From assembly GCF_024758505.1 (NCBI RefSeq), contig NZ_CP077970.1:2604001-2668000 (forward strand): a stretch of 64,000 nt of DNA. Direction: 5' to 3'. Below the pieces are notes generated by a model. The model searched no databases. It was given only the letters and a program-made list of their open reading frames with translations, and was not told where the DNA came from. The translations under genes and the position numbers were made by a program. Positions 8,449 through 15,366 of this stretch are shown piece after piece (within the stretch, counting starts at the first letter, position 1; each line of letters starts with the position of its first letter). Origin of the DNA: Bradyrhizobium arachidis (GTDB taxonomy: Bacteria > Pseudomonadota > Alphaproteobacteria > Rhizobiales > Xanthobacteraceae).

Positions 8449-9318
8449 ATGACCGGCTGGCTCGATGCATTGATCCAGGGCGTGTTGCTCGGCGGCCTCT
8501 ACGCTCTGTTCGCGGCCGGGTTGTCGCTGATGTTCGGCGTGATGCGGCTGGTCAACCTCGCCCATGGCGACCTCATCGTGCTCGCCGCCTTCGCGATCCT
8601 GGTCGTCGCAACAAAACTCGGCCTCGATCCCTTCGTCGCGGTGCTGGTGGCGATCCCGATCCTGTTCGTCATCGGCTTCGCACTTCAGCACGTGCTGTTG
8701 AACCGCACGCTGGGGCGCGATCTGCTGCCGCCGCTGCTCGTCACCTTCGGCCTCTCCATCATCATCCAGAACGGCCTGTTGCAGCTCTTCTCGGCCGACA
8801 GCCAGCGTCTCCGCTCCGGCGCCATCGAGACCGCCTCGATTCCGCTTGGCGGTGGCATTGCGGTCGGGGTCGTGCCGCTGTTGACACTTTTGTCCGCCAT
8901 CGCCGTGATCGTGCTGCTCAACTTTATTTTTTACCACACCCCGATCGGCCGCGCCTTCCGCGCCACGTCCGACGATCTCGAAGTTGCCCAGCTCATGGGC
9001 GTGGATCACCGCCGAATCTTCGCCGTCGCGATGGGGCTTGCCTCCGTCGTGATCGCCATCGCAGCGCTCTATCTCGGGCTGCGGGCGAATTTCGATCCGA
9101 CCATCGGTCCGGCGCGGCTGCTCTATGCCTTCGAGGCCGTGATCATCGGCGGCCTCGGCAGTTTTTGGGGCACGCTTGCCGGCGGCATCGTGCTCGGGCT
9201 TGCGCAAACCATCGGTGCGCGCATCGATCCGGAGTGGCAGATTTTGGCGGGCCATCTTGCCTTCCTGGCGGTACTCGTGGTGCGGCCGCGCGGCCTGTTT
9301 CCGCGGGCACAGGATTGA
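8449..9318 (+). CDS. livH: ABC transporter permease (LivH-type)
   Basis: This 289-residue inner-membrane permease has about eight hydrophobic segments. It opens with LIQGVLLGGLYALFAAGLSLMFG and VNLAHGDLIVLAAF, the characteristic LivH start. The C-terminal part contains FEAVIIGGLGSFWGTLAGG, the cytoplasmic coupling loop that contacts the ATPases. It pairs with LivM, which starts 6 bp downstream. A long frame that begins at 9165 inside this gene is only the upstream extension of livM. Confidence 0.92.
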   Translation: MTGWLDALIQGVLLGGLYALFAAGLSLMFGVMRLVNLAHGDLIVLAAFAILVVATKLGLDPFVAVLVAIPILFVIGFALQHVLLNRTLGRDLLPPLLVTFGLSIIIQNGLLQLFSADSQRLRSGAIETASIPLGGGIAVGVVPLLTLLSAIAVIVLLNFIFYHTPIGRAFRATSDDLEVAQLMGVDHRRIFAVAMGLASVVIAIAALYLGLRANFDPTIGPARLLYAFEAVIIGGLGSFWGTLAGGIVLGLAQTIGARIDPEWQILAGHLAFLAVLVVRPRGLFPRAQD

Positions 9319-9323
9319 CCGCG

Positions 9324-10412
9324 ATGGATGACGCCGCAGCCAGGCCACCGCAGACCTTCCGCATCGAGACCGCCGGGCGCGCTGTGCGAGTGACTATCGT
9401 TGCCGCCATCGTTGTCCTGCTGGCGCTGGCGCTGCTTCCGATGTTCGCCGGCCGCACCCTGATCCAGGATCTGATCTTCCTGTTCTACATGCTGGCGCTG
9501 GCACAGTGCTGGAATCTCCTTGCCGGCTATGCCGGGTTGATCTCGGTGGGACAGCAGGCCTTCGTCGGCCTCGGCGGCTATCTCCTGTTCGCGCTCACGC
9601 TGATCGGCGGCCTCAATCCCCTGCTTGCGATCCCTCTTGCGGGCATCATCTCCGCACTGTTCGCGCTGCCGACGGCCCTGATCGTGTTCCGCCTGCGCGG
9701 CGCCTATTTTGCGATCGGCACCTGGGTCGTGGCCGAGGTCTATCGCCTGGTCTTCGCGCAAATTAAGCCGCTCGGCGGGGGCACCGGGACATCCCTGACG
9801 CCGTCGATCACCTCGTCTGTCCCCGGCATCGACTGGGTGAAGGCATTGCTCGACGTGCGCACGCCGGCGGCCCGTGACATCGTCTCCTATTGGGTGGCGC
9901 TGGCGCTGGTGGCCTGCACGCTTGCCGCCGTCTATTTCATCCTGCGCTCGCGCCGTGGCCTTGCGCTCGGCGCGATCCGCGACCAGGAGGCTGCAGCCTC
10001 AGGTCTTGGCGTCGACATCTACCGCATCAAGCTCGCCGTTTATGTCGCGACCGCCGCCATCACCGGCATGATCGGTGCGCTCATCTATCTCCAGAAGGCG
10101 CGCATCTCGCCCGACGCCGCCTTTTCGGTGCTGGACTGGACCGCGTATGTCATCTTCATCGTCGTCATCGGCGGCATCGGCACGATGGAAGGCCCGGTGA
10201 TCGGCGCCATCATCTTCTACCTGATGCAGCGCTACCTCGCCGATTTCGGCGCGTCCTATCTCATTCTGCTCGGCACGCTTGGCATCGTCGTCATGCTGTT
10301 CGCGCCAAGAGGCCTCTGGGGCCTGGTTGCCGAGCGTTACGGCCTGACGCTGTTTCCGACCCGGCGCCGGCTCGTCACTGAGGCTGACAAGCGCGTCCAG
10401 CTCAACCCTTGA
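9324..10412 (+). CDS. livM: ABC transporter permease (LivM-type)
   Basis: The permease has 362 residues when started at ATG 9324. The earlier in-frame ATG at 9165 would lie deep inside livH. It has multiple membrane segments, the LivM block AQCWNLLAGYAGLISVGQQA, and the coupling loop GAIRDQEAAASGLGVDIYRIK followed by VVIGGIGTMEGPVIGA. It is the last gene of the importer operon. Its 3' end overlaps the 3' end of the convergent PNPOx-like gene by 11 bp. Confidence 0.92.
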   Translation: MDDAAARPPQTFRIETAGRAVRVTIVAAIVVLLALALLPMFAGRTLIQDLIFLFYMLALAQCWNLLAGYAGLISVGQQAFVGLGGYLLFALTLIGGLNPLLAIPLAGIISALFALPTALIVFRLRGAYFAIGTWVVAEVYRLVFAQIKPLGGGTGTSLTPSITSSVPGIDWVKALLDVRTPAARDIVSYWVALALVACTLAAVYFILRSRRGLALGAIRDQEAAASGLGVDIYRIKLAVYVATAAITGMIGALIYLQKARISPDAAFSVLDWTAYVIFIVVIGGIGTMEGPVIGAIIFYLMQRYLADFGASYLILLGTLGIVVMLFAPRGLWGLVAERYGLTLFPTRRRLVTEADKRVQLNP

Positions 10413-11007
10413 AGGTCGGCTGGCGCGGGTGGATGACGTCCTTGAAGTCGGTAAACTCCTTCCACTTCGGCTCCAGCGCGGCGCACCCGGCCTGCGGCGT
10501 GTAGACCGACGGTTCGGTCATCTGCATCGCCGGAATGTAGCGCGGGCAATTCGGGAAGATCGCGCGTGCGGTGACGCGCACGATGAGCTGCGCGCCGACG
10601 GTCTCGGCAAGCAGCGGATCGTTGTCACTGACGCGAGCCTCGCCGTTGACGCGCAGCCGCCGCGGCTTGCCGTGCATGGCGATGAAGAGCAGGCCGATGC
10701 TCGGATTGACCGTGACGTTGCCGAGGCTCTTGAACATCCCGTTGCCGTCATAGTCCGGGAATGCAATCTCGGACGCGCCGGTCACGCGCACGAAGCCGGG
10801 CGGGCCGCCCTTGAACGAGCAGTCCGGCCGTCCGTCCGCGTCCGCCGTCGCCAGGAAGAAATAGGGCAGGCTCTCGATGAAGAGCTTGTCGTCCGCCGAA
10901 AACTCCTTGCGGGTGAGCTTTTCCTCCAGCCGGTCCGAGATGCGGCGGCTGTCGAAGCGGTCCTGCAACTGCCGATTTCCATCGTGAAACATCACGGTCT
11001 CTGGCAT
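10402..11007 (-). CDS. pyridoxamine 5'-phosphate oxidase-family FMN protein
   Basis: The protein is 201 residues from ATG 11007, supported by GGGAGGAA immediately upstream. A longer frame to 11115 lacks such a site. The split-barrel core is visible in SLPYFFLATADADGRPDCSFKG and in GNVTVNPSIGLLFIAMHGKPRRLRVNGEA, resembling the general-stress/MSMEG-like branch of FMN-binding proteins rather than the vitamin B6 enzyme. It may reduce a quinone, nitro or other small molecule with flavin, but the substrate is unknown. It is divergent from the GST gene and overlaps the livM tail. Confidence 0.82.
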   Translation of the reverse strand: MPETVMFHDGNRQLQDRFDSRRISDRLEEKLTRKEFSADDKLFIESLPYFFLATADADGRPDCSFKGGPPGFVRVTGASEIAFPDYDGNGMFKSLGNVTVNPSIGLLFIAMHGKPRRLRVNGEARVSDNDPLLAETVGAQLIVRVTARAIFPNCPRYIPAMQMTEPSVYTPQAGCAALEPKWKEFTDFKDVIHPRQPTFKG

Positions 11008-11107
11008 GGCTTCCTCCCGGGGGCGCGCGCCTGCGAGACTACGCCTTTCGCGCCGGCTCGGATATGGTTCTCTTTGTCCGCACCTCGTCCAACACCGGGA
11101 GGCCCAG

Positions 11108-11719
11108 ATGCTCACGCTCTACGGAAACCCAAGGTCGCGCGCCATGCGCTGCATGTGGATGCTCGAGGAGGTCGGGCAGCCCTATCAGCTCATCGAAAAG
11201 AGCGTGCGCGCCGACGACCTGCAGACCGCCGAATACCGCAAGCTCAACCCCAATGCCCGCATTCCGACGTTGGTCGACGGCGACCTCGTGCTCTGGGAGT
11301 CGATGGCGATCAACCTCTATCTGGCGCAGAAGTACGATGGGCCAATGCGCGCCGGTCCCGAAGTGTACGGCCTCGCCGCTCAATGGAGCTTTTGGGCGAT
11401 GCTCGAGACAGAAGCCCTGCTTTTCGATCTGCTCCTGCATCGCGCCTTGCTGCCGGAATTCACGCGCGATGCATCGCATGCGGAGCGCGCCGAGCTCCTG
11501 CTCGGCAAGCCGCTTCATATCTTGGACGATGCACTGGCGCGGCAGGGGTATCTCGCAGGGCCGGACTTCACGGTCGCCGACCTCAACGTCGCCGGCATTC
11601 TCGCGTGGGGCAAGATGGCGAAGCTTGATCTGTCGGTGTATCCGCGCGTGCGGGAATGGCTGGATCGCTGCATGGCGCGGCCTGCCTACAAGCGCGTGCG
11701 CGAGCTCGCGAGGGCGTAG
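11108..11719 (+). CDS. glutathione S-transferase family protein
   Basis: This 203-residue cytosolic GST has an N-terminal thioredoxin-like domain (LTLYGNPRSRAMRCMWMLEE). The likely glutathione-activating Ser lies in the PRSR segment, and the cis-Pro and glutathione-binding block is RIPTLVDGDLVLWESMAINLYL. The C-terminal all-helical domain contains FTVADLNVAGIL. GGGAGG at 11098-11103 supports ATG 11108. It may help detoxify or isomerise intermediates of the adjacent aromatic pathway, though this is inferred from position only. It ends 26 bp from the end of the convergent HlyD-type gene. Confidence 0.88.
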   Translation: MLTLYGNPRSRAMRCMWMLEEVGQPYQLIEKSVRADDLQTAEYRKLNPNARIPTLVDGDLVLWESMAINLYLAQKYDGPMRAGPEVYGLAAQWSFWAMLETEALLFDLLLHRALLPEFTRDASHAERAELLLGKPLHILDDALARQGYLAGPDFTVADLNVAGILAWGKMAKLDLSVYPRVREWLDRCMARPAYKRVRELARA

Positions 11720-11744
11720 TCCGCCAAGCGTTCGCGGCCTAAGC

Positions 11745-13199
11745 TCACCGTTCGTGCAAAACCTCCTGGCTGTAGCGGCGCAGCGGCGACAGCAAATAGC
11801 TCAGGATCGTGCGCGTACCGGTCTTGATCTCGGCCGTCACGGCCATGCCGGGCGACAGATTGACCGCCCGGCCGTCGACCTGCATCTGCGTACGATCGAG
11901 CGAGATGCGCGCGCTGTAGCTCAGTTCCTGGCCGTTCGGCTCGCTGCTGTCACGCTCGGTGCCCAGCGCACGGTCGCTCGGCCGATCCATCGGCCGTTCG
12001 CGGATGATGGCATCCTGGGAGACGCTGAGCACGGTGCCGCGCAGCAGCCCGTAGCGGGTGAAGTTGAAAGTGTCGATCTTGACCTCGGCGCTCTGTCCGG
12101 CTTCGACGAAGCCGATATCGCGGTTCGGAATCATCGCCTCGATCTCGAGCTGGCTGTCGCTCGGAACGATCACCAGTAGCGACTGCGCCGGGGTGACGAC
12201 GCCGCCGACCGTATGGATCGTGAGTTGCTGCACGACGCCGTCCACTGGAGCGGTCAGCCGTTGCAGGCTGGTCCTCTGCTGGGCCTTGATCAGGTCCATG
12301 GCGAGGCCATTAGCCTTCTGCTCGCTCTTGGCAAGATCGTCCGAAAGCGAGCGCCTGAATTCGGCGACCGCCTGGGCCCGCGTCTCCTGGATCGCCGCGA
12401 CCGCGGCGTCCGTCTCGCGCAGATGGCTTTTCTGGATGCTCAGCTCCTCCTGCTGGTCGACCAGCAGTTGCAGCACCTCGTAGTAGGTCAGCTTGGAGCC
12501 GATCTCCTTCTCCATCAGCGTTTTGCGGATATCGACGCGCTGCTGGATCACAGGGATGAGCTGCTCGAGCTTGTGAATCGCGGCAAGCGTGGTTTGGTGC
12601 TCGGCTTCCTTCTGGCCCTGCTGCCGTGTCAGCGCGGCGACCTTGGCGCGATGCTCGTTGATCTGGCTGAGCAGAAGCTGGCGTTGGGTTGCCACCAGCG
12701 CGGGATCGGCATCGGCGGGTGCGACGAGATCGACGCTCCCTCGTTCGCTGCTTGCGAGTGCTGCGCGCAGACGGGCGATGTTGAGCTGCTCGGCGCGCAG
12801 ATCGTCGCGCAAATGATCCCGATCGGCGGCGTTGGCCGTGGGGTCGAGCTCGATCAGCACGTCGCCGGCCCTAACCGTCTGTCCGTCCTGAACGCGGATG
12901 GCCCGTACCACGCCGGTCTCGAACGGCTGAACCACCTTGCTGCGTCCGTTCGATACGATCTTCCCCGGCGCAGAGGCGACGATATCGATGGTGCCCCACG
13001 CCGCCCACGCGAGGGCCGCGCAGAACAATGCGATGACCGTTGCCGCGATGCCGTGGCCGATCGGCGAGGGCGGGGTGTCCATGACCTCGATAGCAGCGGG
13101 CAGGAAGGCCAGCTCTTGGGTTGGTCTGCCGCTCGTCTGGCGAAACGCGACGACGTTTGGTTTGATCGCCGCGGCTGCCGCAGGATTAGCCGACCTCAT
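11745..13199 (-). CDS. HlyD-family type I secretion periplasmic adaptor
   Basis: This 484-residue membrane-fusion protein has a single N-terminal membrane segment (GIAATVIALFCAALAWAAWG). A lipoyl/barrel half-motif follows with APGKIVSNGRSKVVQPFETGVV, then a long coiled coil (about residues 130-320). A second beta domain contains LTAPVDGVVQQLTIHTVGGVV and a C-terminal block typical of HlyD/PrtE/PrsE. It links the exporter to an outer-membrane TolC-type channel. ATG 13199 overlaps the exporter gene end by 14 bp and has GGGAGGG upstream. No TolC homologue is encoded nearby. Confidence 0.92.
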   Translation of the reverse strand: MRSANPAAAAAIKPNVVAFRQTSGRPTQELAFLPAAIEVMDTPPSPIGHGIAATVIALFCAALAWAAWGTIDIVASAPGKIVSNGRSKVVQPFETGVVRAIRVQDGQTVRAGDVLIELDPTANAADRDHLRDDLRAEQLNIARLRAALASSERGSVDLVAPADADPALVATQRQLLLSQINEHRAKVAALTRQQGQKEAEHQTTLAAIHKLEQLIPVIQQRVDIRKTLMEKEIGSKLTYYEVLQLLVDQQEELSIQKSHLRETDAAVAAIQETRAQAVAEFRRSLSDDLAKSEQKANGLAMDLIKAQQRTSLQRLTAPVDGVVQQLTIHTVGGVVTPAQSLLVIVPSDSQLEIEAMIPNRDIGFVEAGQSAEVKIDTFNFTRYGLLRGTVLSVSQDAIIRERPMDRPSDRALGTERDSSEPNGQELSYSARISLDRTQMQVDGRAVNLSPGMAVTAEIKTGTRTILSYLLSPLRRYSQEVLHER

Positions 13200-15336
13200 G
13201 GAGCCCTCCCTGGAGACGATAGAGCGCGGAATAGGGACCGCCGTTCCTGATCAGCACCTCATGGGAGCCGTCCTCGACGAGACGGCCACGCTCGAGCGTG
13301 AAGATGCGGTCGGCACCACGCACGGTGGAGAGACGATGGGCGATGATCAGAACGGTGCGTCCCCGCGCGATCTCCTTCATGTTCTGCTGGATGATGCGCT
13401 CGCTCTCGTAATCGAGTGCGCTGGTGGCTTCGTCGAAGATCAGGATCTTTGGATCGCTCACGAGGGCGCGGGCGATCGCCAGCCGCTGCCGCTGGCCGCC
13501 TGATAGTGTCGAGCCGCGCTCGCCGACTGCGGTGTCGTAGCCCTCGGGCAGCTCCAGGATGAAGTCGTGCGCGCCGGCAAGCCTTGCAGCGGCAATGACG
13601 CGTTCCATCGGCATGGCGGGATCGCTCAGGGCGATGTTGTCGCGAACGGTGGCGTTGAACAGCACGTTTTCCTGGAGCACGACGCCGATCTGCCGCCGCA
13701 GCCAGGCGGGGTCGGCCATCACGACGTCCATGCCGTCGATCAGGACGCGGCCGCCTTGCGGCACGTAAAGCCGCTGCACCAGTTTTGCAAAAGTGCTCTT
13801 GCCGGAGCCCGACGGGCCGACGATGCCGACCGTCTGTCCCGCCGGCACCTCGAACGACACGTCGTTCAACACCTCCTGGCCGTCGACGCGGTAGCGAAAC
13901 GTGACATGGTCGAAGTGGATTCGGCCCTGGAGGGCGGGCAGTGCCGCGCGCGCGGTCGCATAGGTCGGTTCGGGCGTGGTGTTGAGGATGTCGCCGAGCC
14001 GGGCAATCGAAAGCCGGGCCTGATGAAAATCCTGCCAGAGCTGCGCCAGCCGCAGCACCGGCGTGCTCACCCGGCTGGCCAAAATGTTGAAGGCCACGAG
14101 TTCGCCGACCGACATGCTGCCGCCGATCACCAGCCTCGCACCGAAATAAAGGATCGACGCCGTGACGACCTTGCTCACGAACTGCACGAGCTGGCTCGCG
14201 GTGTTGCCGAGGCTCAGGACGCGGAAGCTCGATGTGACGTAGCCGGCAAGCTGCTCCTCCCAGCGCCGCTGCATCTGCGGCTCGACCGCCATGGCCTTCA
14301 GCGTCTCGATGCCAGTCACGCTTTCGACCAGAAACGCCTGGTTCTCGGCACCACGGCGGAACTTTTCGTCGAGCCGCCGGCGGAACAACGGTGCCGCTAT
14401 GGCGGAGATCGCGATGTAGAACGGGAACGAGGCAAGCACGATCGCGGTCAGAAGCGGCGAATAGGCGAACATCACCGCGAGGAAGACCGAGGTGAAGAGC
14501 AGGTCGATCACGAGCGTCAACGCCGAGCTGGTCAGGAAATTGCGGATGTTCTCGAGCTCGCGGACCCGCGCCACGGAATCGCCGACACGCCGCGCCTGGA
14601 AGTAGGACATCGGCAGCGCCAGCAAATGCCTGAACAGCCGCGCGCCGAGCTCGACGTCGATCCGGTTGGTCGTGTGCGCGAACAGATAGGTGCGCATGAT
14701 GCCGAGCACCGTCTCGAACAGCGAAATGGTCACGAGGCCGATCACCAGCACGTCGAGCGTGGTCACCGAGCGGTGCACCAGCACCTTGTCGATGACGACC
14801 TGGAAGAACAGCGGCGAGACCAGGGAGAAGAGCTGGAGAAAGAACGAGGCCACCAGCACCTCGCCGAGCAGGCGCCGGTATTTGCCCATCGCGCTCAGGA
14901 ACCAGGTGATGCCGAAGCGCCTGGAGAGGTCGGAGAGGCCGGCCCGCCGCGTCATCAGGATGAGGCCGCCATCCCAGATCGCGGTGAGCTCGGGGCGCGT
15001 CATCAGCCGGGGACGCGGCCCGTGCGGTGGCTGAACCAGCACCTTCTCGATGCCTGCCTCGTCGCCGGCCTTGGCGATCACCATGAAGCTGCCGTCGCGC
15101 AGCAGGGCGATGGCGGGCAGGGGCGTCTTCATCAGGCGCGACCAGTCGCTGCGGCAGGCGCGCGCCTTCAGCCCGAGATCCCCAGCGCACCGGAGGATAT
15201 CCGATGCGCCGAGGGTGGCCGATCCCAGCCGATGTCTGATCTGTTCGCGATCGGCCGGGACGTTCTGGAGGTGCAGTAACGTTAGGAGTGCGTTGAGCCC
15301 AGACTCATCGCTCCCTGTCTCACGATCGGTCGTCAT
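13186..15336 (-). CDS. type I secretion ABC exporter (HlyB-type)
   Basis: This 716-residue exporter has three parts. The first 130 residues are a C39-peptidase-like domain that lacks the catalytic Cys (NALLTLLHLQNV at that place), so it is a chaperone-like domain and no leader is cleaved. A transmembrane region spans about 155-430. The ATPase carries Walker A GPSGSGKST, signature LSGGQRQRLAIARAL, Walker B ILIFDEATSALD and H-loop IIAHRLST. It should export the RTX-like protein encoded 30 bp upstream. GGAGG at 15344-15348 supports ATG 15336. Confidence 0.93.
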   Translation of the reverse strand: MTTDRETGSDESGLNALLTLLHLQNVPADREQIRHRLGSATLGASDILRCAGDLGLKARACRSDWSRLMKTPLPAIALLRDGSFMVIAKAGDEAGIEKVLVQPPHGPRPRLMTRPELTAIWDGGLILMTRRAGLSDLSRRFGITWFLSAMGKYRRLLGEVLVASFFLQLFSLVSPLFFQVVIDKVLVHRSVTTLDVLVIGLVTISLFETVLGIMRTYLFAHTTNRIDVELGARLFRHLLALPMSYFQARRVGDSVARVRELENIRNFLTSSALTLVIDLLFTSVFLAVMFAYSPLLTAIVLASFPFYIAISAIAAPLFRRRLDEKFRRGAENQAFLVESVTGIETLKAMAVEPQMQRRWEEQLAGYVTSSFRVLSLGNTASQLVQFVSKVVTASILYFGARLVIGGSMSVGELVAFNILASRVSTPVLRLAQLWQDFHQARLSIARLGDILNTTPEPTYATARAALPALQGRIHFDHVTFRYRVDGQEVLNDVSFEVPAGQTVGIVGPSGSGKSTFAKLVQRLYVPQGGRVLIDGMDVVMADPAWLRRQIGVVLQENVLFNATVRDNIALSDPAMPMERVIAAARLAGAHDFILELPEGYDTAVGERGSTLSGGQRQRLAIARALVSDPKILIFDEATSALDYESERIIQQNMKEIARGRTVLIIAHRLSTVRGADRIFTLERGRLVEDGSHEVLIRNGGPYSALYRLQGGLHEVG

Positions 15337-15366
15337 CTGGTTCCTCCGGAACGGCGGCGTGCGTGA

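Noticed and set aside
11006..11107. Upstream extension of the GST frame to 11006
   Set aside because: It overlaps the divergent PNPOx-like gene start. ATG 11108 has a strong ribosome site.
13567..15279. Plus-strand frame opposite the HlyB-type gene
   Set aside because: It is a shadow frame with mirrored codon bias and no domain.
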